From an uncultured bacterium (GTDB taxonomy: Bacteria; Cyanobacteriota; Vampirovibrionia; Gastranaerophilales; Gastranaerophilaceae), in contig CACXDL010000098.1 of NCBI GenBank assembly GCA_902766395.1, positions 1 through 60,708 of the forward strand: a DNA stretch of 60,708 nt. Reading direction: 5' to 3'. The notes beneath the pieces are model-generated. The model was given only the letters and a program-made list of their open reading frames with translations. It did not search any database and was not told the DNA's origin. Both the position numbers and the translations under genes were made by a program. Shown piece by piece: positions 1 to 8,139 of this stretch. How positions within the stretch are numbered: the stretch's first letter is position 1; each line of letters opens with the position of its first letter.

Positions 1-995
1 GTATATATTTCTTGTCAACATTGAAAAGCCCAAGAACATCCAGTCAATTAGATTTTATTAATATTGGGAAAACTCAGTTTCGGATAGAAGCAGAAATCTT
101 AAAATCACAAACTGATATTTCTCTATCTTATTCATACACAACCGATAAGAAACGTTCTGTTATAGTAAACGGTGTGAAATCAACTCTTAAAGATTTTAAA
201 TCGATATTAAAAACTGTTTTATTTTCTTCTTCTGACTTACTCTTATTAAGAGGAGCTCCTCAGGACAGAAGGGACTGGCTGGACAGAGCTATTTCACAAG
301 TCTATCCGGCATACGATGATCGTTTAAATAAATATGACAAAATAAGAATTCAAAAAAATAATTTTTTAAAAGATGCACTCAAAAGCGGATTTTTAGACGA
401 TTCCTTGCTTGATGTATACAATGAGCAACTGTCTGTTTGTGGCAGTAATATAATATATGTCCGTAAAAAATATATAAATGAGATTGAAAAACTTGCAAAG
501 ATCAAGCATAGTACTATAAGCAAAGATGAAGTGTTATCTTTGAAATATGATTGTTCTTTTTTAGATATATATGAAGAAGATGTGACTGATATAAAAGATA
601 TTCAGTCGGCATTTCTTTCAGCTTTAGAAGAACATAAAACTGAAGAATTGAGGCGTGGGCAGGCATGTATCGGACCGCACAGAGATGATGTTTTATTTTA
701 TATAAATAATCTAGATGCCACAAAATTTGCCTCTCAGGGGCAACAAAGAACTATAGTTCTGGCGCTGAAGTTGTCTGAGTTGGATATAATTGCAGAAAAA
801 ACCGGAGAGCAGCCAATTTTATTATTAGATGATGTATTGGCAGAATTAGATGATTTAAGACAAAATTTTTTACTAAAATCCATTAATGATGAGACTCAAA
901 CGATTATTACTTCTGTGGATACGTTACTTTTTGAAGAAAATTTCTTAAAAGATGTGGATATTTTCAAGATTGAATCAGGTTGTCTTACAAAATAA
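1..995 (+). CDS. recF: DNA replication/repair protein RecF, 5'-truncated by window edge
   Basis: RecF is an SMC-like ATPase that loads RecA at gapped DNA. The reading frame is open to the left edge (codons from base 3), and the first visible residues (YFLSTLKSPRTS) match the stretch that follows the Walker A loop in RecF, so the Walker A and true start lie outside the window. The C-terminal ABC signature region (ASQGQQRT, about residue 239) and Walker B (ILLLDDVLAELD, about residue 268) are intact. The TTG at base 12 is therefore not a real start. It ends in a terminator shared with the convergent hup gene. Confidence 0.93.
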   Translation, partial: IYFLSTLKSPRTSSQLDFINIGKTQFRIEAEILKSQTDISLSYSYTTDKKRSVIVNGVKSTLKDFKSILKTVLFSSSDLLLLRGAPQDRRDWLDRAISQVYPAYDDRLNKYDKIRIQKNNFLKDALKSGFLDDSLLDVYNEQLSVCGSNIIYVRKKYINEIEKLAKIKHSTISKDEVLSLKYDCSFLDIYEEDVTDIKDIQSAFLSALEEHKTEELRRGQACIGPHRDDVLFYINNLDATKFASQGQQRTIVLALKLSELDIIAEKTGEQPILLLDDVLAELDDLRQNFLLKSINDETQTIITSVDTLLFEENFLKDVDIFKIESGCLTK

Positions 996-1033
996 AACAA
1001 GTGGTTACCAAATGTGATAACCACTTGTTTTTT
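995..1033. terminator. Bidirectional terminator between recF and hup
   Basis: A 13-bp perfect stem (995-1007 with 1018-1030) and a 10-nt loop are followed by a T run on the plus strand. The complement of the preceding A-rich bases supplies a U-rich tail for the minus strand, so it can serve both convergent genes. Confidence 0.85.
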
Positions 1034-1048
1034 CAAGTTATTCAAAAA

Positions 1049-1321
1049 CTATTTTACTAATTCTTTGAATTTTTTACCAGCTGAGAATGCAGGAACTTTT
1101 TTAGCAGCAATTTTCAATGCAGCACCTGTTTGAGGGTTTCTTCCTGTTCTAGCTGCTCTCTTGCGAGATTCAAATGTACCAAAACCAACTAAAGTAACTT
1201 TTTTACCTTTAGAAACTGTTTTTTCAATAGTTTCTAATGTAGCTGCTAAGATATTTGCAACTGCTTTTTGAGATGCTTTTGATTTTTTTGATACTTCTTT
1301 TACTAATTCTTCTTTGTTCAT
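1049..1321 (-). CDS. hup: HU family DNA-binding protein
   Basis: This is a 90-residue histone-like protein that bends and compacts DNA as a dimer. The sequence is a full-length HU: N-terminal helices starting MNKEELVKEVS, the GFGTFE turn at about residue 46, the beta-arm with RTGRNPQTG at about 59-67, and a basic C-terminus ending KFKELVK. ATG is preceded by a strong AGGAGG ribosome site. It has its own consensus promoter at 1389-1416. HU is usually very abundant, which fits the strong signals. Confidence 0.96.
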   Translation of the reverse strand: MNKEELVKEVSKKSKASQKAVANILAATLETIEKTVSKGKKVTLVGFGTFESRKRAARTGRNPQTGAALKIAAKKVPAFSAGKKFKELVK

Positions 1322-1388
1322 TACGAACCTCCTTCTTCCTATACTACGGTTAATCCATTATTCCGCAGTTTGTGTAATCGACAGATTT

Positions 1389-1416
1389 ATTATAGCACTT
1401 TCCCTCTTGCTGTCAA
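1389..1416 (-). promoter_or_regulatory. Consensus sigma70-type promoter of hup
   Basis: Read on the minus strand there is a perfect TTGACA (1416-1411), a 16-nt spacer and a perfect TATAAT (1394-1389). The transcript would start near 1382, giving a leader of about 60 nt that contains the AGGAGG site. Confidence 0.85.
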
Positions 1417-1499
1417 GCATTATAATCAATAAAAATTTAAAAACTTTATATTTTATATATTTGAGGATATATAAAGTTCGAAAAGGTTGTTATTACAAG

Positions 1500-2366
1500 T
1501 TAAACAGGGTCATTTAATTTCGCAAATTTTACATTTTGATAAAAATATTGCAAGATTTGGTATGCATTATAACCCTGTTTTGCAAGATTATTTGCTCCAT
1601 GCTGACTCATGCCAACACCATGCCCTTTTTTTTCAATTTCTTCATCAAACGAAAATACCGAATGGAGATAAGGTAAACTGCTCCCCCATGCGCTTGTATT
1701 TGTCATGCCGCCTGCGGATGCACAATAATATGCAGATATAATTTTCATATCATAAGTTAGTACAAGTCCTTCAGTCTCTTCAACTGCACGATTTGTTATT
1801 TTTGTTTCTGCCGAAGCCCCTTTATATGCCTGATCTTCGGTATTGTCTTTTAAATCATACCCGTATCTTGCTTGTTTCCCCATGTTTGCAAGTGCATAGC
1901 TCCTTGCAGCTATTGCCTGTGCTTTTAAGGCTTCAAATTCCCATGACGGAGACATTTCTGCAGGCACAACCCCTTTTAGATAATCTTCCAATGGAAGATC
2001 ATTTATCACTGTAAGCTTTCCTCCAATATTTTTTATATGTAGTTTTCCTCTGTACCAACGGCCTTTTGTGCTTACATAACCTTCTTTATCAGGTCTTAAT
2101 ACCAGTGCATCGGTTCCAAGGTTATAGTAGTAACCTCCGCTTTTTACTGCAATTCCATTTCCGTACGGCACCAGCATGTAACCTTTTAGGCCGTTTGTTG
2201 TGCAAACTGTTCTGTTTGTATGCACGCTGATCATTCTTCCATCAATGTCAGTGCCAATTCCAACTTCTTCAACCCCTGTTAATAATCCTATTTTTATTGC
2301 ATAAGTCGGATTTGAAATAATAAGGTTGGCTGCTAATATTAATATAAAAATTATAAATTTTTTCAT
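1500..2366 (-). CDS. Secreted SpoIID/LytB-domain protein (probable peptidoglycan lytic transglycosylase)
   Basis: This 288-residue protein has an N-terminal signal peptide (hydrophobic residues 3-18, cleavage likely after TYA). The SpoIID domain is recognisable by LEDYLKGVVPAEM near 127-139, whose Glu is the catalytic acid in SpoIID, then ALKAQAIAARSYAL, and a C-terminal GHGVGMSQHGAN motif. SpoIID enzymes cut the glycan backbone of stem-peptide-free peptidoglycan; outside spore formers they are thought to act in wall remodelling. There is no sporulation context here. It lacks a Shine-Dalgarno site and has a -10-like hexamer 6 nt before ATG. Confidence 0.85.
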   Translation of the reverse strand: MKKFIIFILILAANLIISNPTYAIKIGLLTGVEEVGIGTDIDGRMISVHTNRTVCTTNGLKGYMLVPYGNGIAVKSGGYYYNLGTDALVLRPDKEGYVSTKGRWYRGKLHIKNIGGKLTVINDLPLEDYLKGVVPAEMSPSWEFEALKAQAIAARSYALANMGKQARYGYDLKDNTEDQAYKGASAETKITNRAVEETEGLVLTYDMKIISAYYCASAGGMTNTSAWGSSLPYLHSVFSFDEEIEKKGHGVGMSQHGANNLAKQGYNAYQILQYFYQNVKFAKLNDPV

Positions 2367-2378
2367 AATTTTATTCTA
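2367..2378 (-). promoter_or_regulatory. Leaderless-type promoter box of the SpoIID-like gene
   Basis: On the minus strand TAGAAT (2378-2373) is separated from ATG by 6 nt. No ribosome site is present between them. Confidence 0.55.
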
Positions 2379-2486
2379 GCATTTCAGCATAATTTGTAAT
2401 AAACCATATGAATGATTTTTTGCTAAAGTTTGTTAAATTTTTTAAATCTCATTCATACGAATGTTACATATACATCTAAAGATAAT

Positions 2487-2498
2487 TATTATTCTTTT
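2487..2498 (+). promoter_or_regulatory. Leaderless-type promoter box of the YkgJ-like gene
   Basis: TATTAT (2487-2492) is followed by 6 nt and the ATG at 2499; GTTACA (2463-2468) lies 18 nt upstream as a weak -35. This geometry supports 2499 over the upstream TTG at 2430 as the start. Confidence 0.55.
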
Positions 2499-3098
2499 AT
2501 GGATGAAAAACAGGTAGAATTATATTGTCAATTTTTAAGAGTCATAATGAGTCGAATAGATGCTCATTTTGAAGATCAAAAAGATTATATTCATTGTAAA
2601 GAGGGGTGTTCTCTTTGTTGCCAAAATGGCGAATATCCATGTTCTGAGATTGAATTTGAATTTTTAAAGCTGGGTTTTATGACATTAGACCCTCAAGTTC
2701 AGCAGTTAATCGTCAATAAGATATTGCAATTAAAGGCTCAAAAAGCAAATTTCAAAGGCGAAAAATTTATTTATGAGTGCCCGTTTCTTATTGATAACAG
2801 ATGTAGTGTGTATAAATACCGTATGATTATTTGCAGAACTTTCGGGCTTACGTATTATGAAAATGAAAAAGGGAAAAATACGATAAAATCCCCATTTTGT
2901 ATGGAAAAAGGTTTAAATTACAGTGATGTTTATGATAAAGAATCAAAAACTTTTTCACCGTCTCTTTATGAAAAAAAAGGGTTTAAAAAAGAACCTACCG
3001 CCTTTAATTTGGGGCGTTATTCATTGATAGAAAAATTTGGTAAAGATATTATGAATATTGATTTTGGCGATGATAAAGCGCTATTAGATTGGCTATAA
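2499..3098 (+). CDS. YkgJ-family Cys-cluster protein (CxxCC-type putative metal-binding domain)
   Basis: This protein of about 199 residues has the cysteine signature of the YkgJ/UPF0153 family: CKEGCSLCC near residue 34, then ECPFL...CSVYKYRMIICRTFG, and a further PFC. The family is annotated as zinc- or iron-chelating, with function largely unknown; eight conserved Cys could bind Fe-S or Zn. An in-frame TTG at 2430 would add 23 residues, but the ATG at 2499 has a -10 box exactly 6 nt upstream and begins where family similarity begins. Confidence 0.82.
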   Translation: MDEKQVELYCQFLRVIMSRIDAHFEDQKDYIHCKEGCSLCCQNGEYPCSEIEFEFLKLGFMTLDPQVQQLIVNKILQLKAQKANFKGEKFIYECPFLIDNRCSVYKYRMIICRTFGLTYYENEKGKNTIKSPFCMEKGLNYSDVYDKESKTFSPSLYEKKGFKKEPTAFNLGRYSLIEKFGKDIMNIDFGDDKALLDWL

Positions 3099-3126
3099 AA
3101 AAAAGAGGGGTAAACCTCTTTTTTTT
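3099..3126. terminator. Bidirectional terminator
   Basis: An A-rich/T-rich stem (3099-3108 with 3115-3124) with a GGTAAA loop and T run sits between convergent genes. Confidence 0.8.
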
Positions 3127-3130
3127 GTGT

Positions 3131-4234
3131 TTAGAATAATTTTGGAATAAATCTGTATTTCACTTTTTGAGTGTATTCAGCATATTTTTCGTCCTCTATA
3201 AGGTTTCGTTCTTCCGTTATGGCTCTGAGGTAGTACAAATATATCCATAATATTACTCCGGTTGTTCCAAGTATTTTTGTAAAAATTGAAATATCCGGAA
3301 TGAAGTATACAGGAATAGAAGTAGCAATAATATACAAAATTTGCATTGAATAATCCGGATGTCTGACTATATTATATGGAAATCCGGTTACAATCCCTCT
3401 GTTTGTCAAATTTCCTGATTTTGTTCCAAGTCTTAGTGTTGCTATTAAAATTCCAAAATTTGCAATAAGAATAATGATATAGACAAAGGTTCGGATAGTA
3501 ATATTTTCAAGAGGAATTAATTCTCTCTGATTTAAAGGTAGCAATTTATTGGTAAATAAGATTAATGGATAGTAGCACATAAGACAAGAAATAATTCCAA
3601 GCGGGGTTGTATCAGCATACTTAATTTTATTTCCCAAAATACGGGTTTCTGTCATATAACTAAAGGTAAGTACTGCTGTAGTTATGGTAAACATAATAGT
3701 CAGCCACATATCTTGAGTATCTTCAAGATACTGTGCTATTGCCATAAAGATACCCGAATTTAATGAATATTGAGTGGCTTGTTCAAACATTGTTTTCATA
3801 AAATCTATGTCATAACCGATCATTGGCAGATATTTATTACATAATAAATTAAGACCGATTACAGTGAAAAATGCCTTTACAAACATTATCACAAAAGCTT
3901 GTTTTTCATTTTCACTCGGAGTAACGTTGTTTAAGCGTTCAGTAATTGTAATTCCTCTGTTAAATTGTTTCTTAAAATAATTTATTATTGCTACACTTCT
4001 GGAATTTAAAATTGATTCAGGTTTTCTTTTTAACAAAATAGGATATGCAAATAATATGTATAAAACATAATAAATTGATAATACCGTTATATAATTAAAG
4101 TATCCCCATTCAAAATCCTGATTGAACAGTGGGCTAATTGCGACTAATAGCAAAATAATTCCATATACCAATATTGAAGATAAATAATGCTTCAATACGT
4201 CTTTTTGGGTAACTTCTTTTAAATTTTCTTCCAT
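3131..4234 (-). CDS. Polytopic membrane protein with C-terminal isoprenylcysteine/phospholipid methyltransferase (ICMT-like) domain
   Basis: The protein has 367 residues and about eight hydrophobic segments. The last 100 residues carry the ICMT/PEMT pattern: RHPDYSMQILY near 290, then AITEERNLIEDEKYAEYTQKVKYRFIPKLF-like spacing of Glu-Glu and Tyr-x-x-Tyr typical of S-adenosylmethionine-dependent membrane methyltransferases. The N-terminal 190 residues are an additional membrane region that I do not recognise. Substrate is unknown (lipid or isoprenoid carboxylate in relatives). It lies 30 bp downstream of prfB with a GGGG ribosome site, so co-transcription is likely. Confidence 0.7.
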   Translation of the reverse strand: MEENLKEVTQKDVLKHYLSSILVYGIILLLVAISPLFNQDFEWGYFNYITVLSIYYVLYILFAYPILLKRKPESILNSRSVAIINYFKKQFNRGITITERLNNVTPSENEKQAFVIMFVKAFFTVIGLNLLCNKYLPMIGYDIDFMKTMFEQATQYSLNSGIFMAIAQYLEDTQDMWLTIMFTITTAVLTFSYMTETRILGNKIKYADTTPLGIISCLMCYYPLILFTNKLLPLNQRELIPLENITIRTFVYIIILIANFGILIATLRLGTKSGNLTNRGIVTGFPYNIVRHPDYSMQILYIIATSIPVYFIPDISIFTKILGTTGVILWIYLYYLRAITEERNLIEDEKYAEYTQKVKYRFIPKLF

Positions 4235-4264
4235 ACTAACCCCTTTTTTAATATTATACCATGT

Positions 4265-5357
4265 TTATTTTTTAGATTTTTTTCTGAGATAACATTCTAC
4301 AAAACCATCTAAATCCCCGTCCATAACGGCTTCAACATTTCCAACTTCAAACCCGGTTCTGTGATCTTTTACCATTTTATATGGGTGAAAAACATACGAG
4401 CGAATTTGGGATCCAAAGTCTATATTTGCGCTCTCTCCTCGGATTTGTGCCATTTTTCTTTCTTGTTCTTCTTCCTTTATTGCTAAAAGTTTCGAAACGA
4501 GAATTTGCATTGCATATTCTTTATTTTGAAGTTGTGAACGTTCTTGTTGGCATTTTACGACTATACCGGAAGGCTTATGCAGTATTCTTACTGCCGTTTC
4601 GACTTTATTTACATTTTGACCTCCGGCACCTCCCGAGCGCATAGTGGTAATTTCCAAATCTTCTGCAGGTATGTTAATGGTATTTTCAAAATCTTCAATT
4701 ATCGGAGAGATTTCAACGGAAGCAAAGCTTGTTTGTCTTTTCCCGTTTGCGTTAAAAGGAGAAATTCTTACAAGTCTGTGAACCCCTTTTTCAGCTTTAG
4801 CGTATCCGAATGCATATTTCCCACAAATTTTTATCGTCGCAGATTTTATGCCTGCTTCATCGCCGTCAAGTTTATCGAGTAGTTCAATAATCCAGCCTCT
4901 CTGTTGTGCCCAGCGGGAGTACATTCTTAACAGCATATTTGCCCAATCCTGAGCATCTGTGCCGCCGGCTCCTGAATTGATACTCAATATTGCGTCAGCA
5001 CTGTCATATTCTCCACAGAGCATTTGTTGTAACTCAAACTTATCAAGTTCTGAACTTAAATCCTTAGTTGCAGATAGACTAAGTTCAATTAATTCTTTGT
5101 CTCCAAGTTCTATTGAAGTTTGTGCATCATCAATTATTTGTTCCCAATGATATAATTTTTCAAGTATATCTTTTTTTTCTTTTATTTCCTGTCCGATTTT
5201 TGTAACTTTTTGATTTTCGCTCCAAATATCAGGATTTTGCATTTCCTCTTCAAGTTTTTTCAAATCTTCATTTATCCGTTTCGGGTCAAAGATACTCCTT
5301 AATAGAGTTATATCTTTGTTTGAGTATGTTGATTTCTTGTTTTAATTCTGTATCCAT
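4265..5357 (-). CDS. prfB: Peptide chain release factor 2, made by +1 programmed frameshift
   Basis: RF2 ends translation at UGA/UAA. The SPF stop-codon tripeptide ([14 protein letters not shown]) and the GGQ catalytic loop ([14 protein letters not shown]) are present. The main frame is open only from 5287, giving no proper N-terminus. Upstream, an ATG at 5357 opens 23 codons ending KEYL followed by in-frame TGA (5288-5286). The shift site is an AGGAG ribosome-like element, one codon, then CTT TGA C, as in the classical prfB shift. After slippage the protein continues DPKRINEDL and totals 363 residues, the normal RF2 length. Confidence 0.95.
5286..5299 (-). promoter_or_regulatory. prfB +1 frameshift element
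   Basis: Read on the minus strand it is AGGAG TAT CTT TGA, with C next. The internal AGGAG pairs with 16S rRNA 3 nt before the slippery CTT, and TGA is the stop decoded by RF2 itself, so low RF2 favours the shift (established autoregulation). Confidence 0.95.
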
Positions 5358-5386
5358 AATTTAATTTTAATATAAAATCAAATCTC

Positions 5387-5414
5387 TTGCAATTAGTAAC
5401 TATATTGTTATAAT
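5387..5414 (+). promoter_or_regulatory. Promoter of the membrane-protein gene at 5436
   Basis: TTGCAA (5387-5392), 16-nt spacer and TATAAT (5409-5414). The leader would be about 15 nt. Confidence 0.6.
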
Positions 5415-5435
5415 GTTATTTGAGAGTATAGTGTT

Positions 5436-6209
5436 ATGAATATTTTCAGTTATATAAAAGATTTATTTACAAGTAAAAATAATTTACTTATGCAGATAAT
5501 TATATTTTCAATTTCCGGGATTATCGCAATTTGTTTAAATAATTGTTTAGGGGTTTTGATAGGCTCTTACTATGAGTCTTTTTTGGGGTATGCTCCTGTC
5601 AGTAATATTGAGCAAACTGTCGATTTTCTTTTGGCCGTAATGATGACAATATTAATGTTTTCATATGGTTATGTATACACAAGTCGTTTTTTAAATACCG
5701 AAGGCAGTTTAAATTTACCAGAAATTACAATGGCATCTTATATCGTATTTGTACGAATTCTTCCGGTTATTGTAGTTTGGTTCTTTTATTTTTGGATTAT
5801 TCTTGTCTTGGGTAATTTTTTACTTGCAAAAAACAGTTTGCTTTATTTATTATTCGAATTTTTGTTGCTGGTGTTATTCCCGAGCATATTTTTACTGTTA
5901 GTATCTTTCTCTAAAGATTTTTTGTATAAAAAGGTCTTTTTTAAACCTTTTACTATTTTTTTAATTTTAAAAAGATATGGTTGGAAAAATATTATATTAT
6001 TATTTCAGGTTTTGGTATTAAATTTAATATCTTTGGCGATGGTTATCGGAATTTTTTATATAGCTGCAAAGTTTACAGCTCCATTAACACAAGTTTGTAT
6101 TCGTATTTTTGGCTTGTGTCTGGCAGTTTATTTAATAAATATTATAAACCTTGCTTATATGCGCGGATGCGCCGGACTTATTGTTAAAGATGATATTATT
6201 TTTCAATGA
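5436..6209 (+). CDS. Polytopic membrane protein of unknown function (possibly DUF4013-like)
   Basis: The 257-residue protein has five to six hydrophobic stretches (about 18-40, 64-82, 104-128, 132-160, 185-215, 222-240) and short charged loops. The architecture resembles small DUF4013-type membrane proteins, but no motif is decisive. Its last 14 bases overlap the convergent 5'-nucleotidase gene. It has its own promoter and no clear ribosome site. Confidence 0.65.
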   Translation: MNIFSYIKDLFTSKNNLLMQIIIFSISGIIAICLNNCLGVLIGSYYESFLGYAPVSNIEQTVDFLLAVMMTILMFSYGYVYTSRFLNTEGSLNLPEITMASYIVFVRILPVIVVWFFYFWIILVLGNFLLAKNSLLYLLFEFLLLVLFPSIFLLLVSFSKDFLYKKVFFKPFTIFLILKRYGWKNIILLFQVLVLNLISLAMVIGIFYIAAKFTAPLTQVCIRIFGLCLAVYLINIINLAYMRGCAGLIVKDDIIFQ

Positions 6210-7674
6210 TTTCAAGCCGGCCGTCATCTTTAATATCTATAGGTTTAGAGGTTTTCATAACTATATTTTTTACACATTGTGTTCCGTCAAAAGTATATTT
6301 TTTAATTATATTTTCAGGATGATATAGCATTTTAAAACCGTCATTGCCTTCTGCACAGTAGTCATTAATTACTGTTGTATAGAATTTGTCCGTTCTTGGA
6401 TTGTTTATGTCAATGGGTTGTTCTTTGCCGTTTCTGTCAATGAATGACATTGATAGAAGTTCTCCTTTGTTTGAAATGGAATATTTTAATCCTGAAGTAT
6501 ATAATATTCCAGGCTTATTTGCTGTTTGTATATATGATTTTGCGGCATGTTTAATTGCATCTACAATATCTTTTTCGCAGTAATTAATCTTTTGTAGTTT
6601 ATTTCTAAATGGCATGATATCTGACAAAATTCTGTCATCTAATTTTCCTTTTTCAAAAAATCCTCTCAGGTTAGCCGCAGGAACAATTGCAATATCGCAG
6701 TTTAAATCTTTTTTTATGCAATCTGCAATAAAATATGCATGGGGATTTTTATCTATTAAATCATTAGCATTTGGACCCGGAGCAGAATTTATGTATCCGA
6801 ATTTTTGGTTATTGCCTAAAATTTTGTCAAAAATATGCCTAATCGCCATATCTCTGTGAAAATCTTTAGTCTGCCCTATGTTATTTTGTACTTTTTTAAT
6901 AATTCCGTTATTGTCAAATTCAATGTTAAGTATCCCGAAATTTTTCCCGTCACGGCCGGCTTGGGTTATAACTACAGGTTCCTTGTCCAGATTAAAAAAG
7001 AGGTTTTTATCTTTTTTTACATCATATATTAATTCGTGAGAGTGACCGCCAATTATTACATCAAGACCTTTAGTATTTTGAGCAACCAGTTTATCTAAGG
7101 TATATCCCAGGTGTGAGAGTAGAATTATTTTGTTAATTCCCTGTTTTTTTAGTTCATTTATTTCTGTTTGAATATCGTTTAGAGTTTCTTTGGCATTATG
7201 CACACTTATGTCCCTTTGCAGAACTCCTTGTTTTGATCTTTTGTATAAATCAATTGGTGTTGATCCAATAATCCCATATTTGTGTCCATTTTTTTCTTCT
7301 ATGATAGAGGCTTTTACTATTTTGGACCATGGGCTTCTCGGGTGTATTTTTATATTATTTGAGAGTATGTTATATTTGATCAATGGTAAAACTTTATCTG
7401 CTTTATCCTGAATATCCTGCTCATGGTTACCTATTGCAGAAGCATCGATTTTTAAGAAATTTTGGAACATAATTGCGGCGTTATTTGTATTAATATCTTC
7501 TCCCAACATGATGTCGCCTGCTGAAAGTTTTAAAATATCATTATTGTTTCCTTGCTTATTATCAAATGTTTTTGAGGCAGCAAAAGCTCGTTCCATATTA
7601 AGAGTTTTGCCATGGAAATCATTGATATAAAATATACTTGTTTTCACGCTCCCCAGCGATACAGGATTAATCAT
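6196..7674 (-). CDS. 5'-nucleotidase/2',3'-cyclic phosphodiesterase family metallophosphoesterase
   Basis: It is a UshA-type enzyme of about 492 residues. The metallophosphoesterase ligands are visible: FYINDFHG near the N-terminus, SAGDIMLG, AIGNHEQD, LLSHLGY and IIGGHSHE, followed by a 5'-nucleotidase C-terminal domain. UshA relatives are usually exported, but no signal peptide is seen; the protein starts MINPVSLGSV. An ATG 9 codons upstream (7701) is possible, but the ATG at 7674 has a GGGGA site at good spacing. Substrate is not deducible; nucleotides or related phosphates are likely. Confidence 0.85.
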   Translation of the reverse strand: MINPVSLGSVKTSIFYINDFHGKTLNMERAFAASKTFDNKQGNNNDILKLSAGDIMLGEDINTNNAAIMFQNFLKIDASAIGNHEQDIQDKADKVLPLIKYNILSNNIKIHPRSPWSKIVKASIIEEKNGHKYGIIGSTPIDLYKRSKQGVLQRDISVHNAKETLNDIQTEINELKKQGINKIILLSHLGYTLDKLVAQNTKGLDVIIGGHSHELIYDVKKDKNLFFNLDKEPVVITQAGRDGKNFGILNIEFDNNGIIKKVQNNIGQTKDFHRDMAIRHIFDKILGNNQKFGYINSAPGPNANDLIDKNPHAYFIADCIKKDLNCDIAIVPAANLRGFFEKGKLDDRILSDIMPFRNKLQKINYCEKDIVDAIKHAAKSYIQTANKPGILYTSGLKYSISNKGELLSMSFIDRNGKEQPIDINNPRTDKFYTTVINDYCAEGNDGFKMLYHPENIIKKYTFDGTQCVKNIVMKTSKPIDIKDDGRLEIIEK

Positions 7675-7746
7675 TATAATTCCCCAATATGATAAAAGCA
7701 TATAAAAATAAATTATGCTAGTATATTGTGTATATGTTTACATATT

Positions 7747-7977
7747 TTAAAATTTAATCATTTGGATATCCCAGTATTTTGAAAGTTCATCATAAATATC
7801 ATTTACTTTATCTGTGACTTCAATAAGTATTAAACCATAGTTGTTGCATGTGTAGTCATTGTTTGTGTGCAGTCCAATTCTTGTGTTAATGCTGCATCCG
7901 TATTTAGTTAGTATATTTTGAAATTTAATAGCATCCTGGCTTCTGTTTTCTAATTTGATAGCAATAATAGTATTCAT
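7747..7977 (-). CDS. Small ACT-like protein resembling the TM1266 iron-only hydrogenase system regulator
   Basis: A 76-residue protein starting MNTIIAIKLENRS. The pattern of a hydrophobic strand, a region like DAIKFQNILTKYG, then RIGLH and LILIEV matches the small ferredoxin-fold TM1266 family often found near [FeFe]-hydrogenase maturation genes. No hydrogenase gene is near here, so function is open. An in-frame ATG 23 codons upstream (8046) would add a stretch that does not fit the family. Confidence 0.55.
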   Translation of the reverse strand: MNTIIAIKLENRSQDAIKFQNILTKYGCSINTRIGLHTNNDYTCNNYGLILIEVTDKVNDIYDELSKYWDIQMIKF

Positions 7978-8139
7978 AAATTTTAAATAACTTAAAATAA
8001 AAAATTTAAAATTCGCTAAGCGGGCTATTTTTAGCAGGGTGAACATTTATTTATTCTATTAAATATTGCATTGCAACAGATTAAAATATATAATGAATTT
8101 AACTTACAACATTGCAAATATATAAGAATTGGATTATTT

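Noticed and set aside
12-14. TTG as start of the first gene
   Set aside because: The frame is open to the window edge and the residues before it match RecF, so the gene is only cut by the window.
2430-2498. N-terminal extension of the YkgJ-like gene from TTG 2430
   Set aside because: No ribosome site, and the ATG at 2499 has a well-placed -10 box and begins at the family start.
6386-7411. Several plus-strand frames inside the 5'-nucleotidase gene
   Set aside because: They are antisense shadows of a strong family match and have no ribosome sites or domains.
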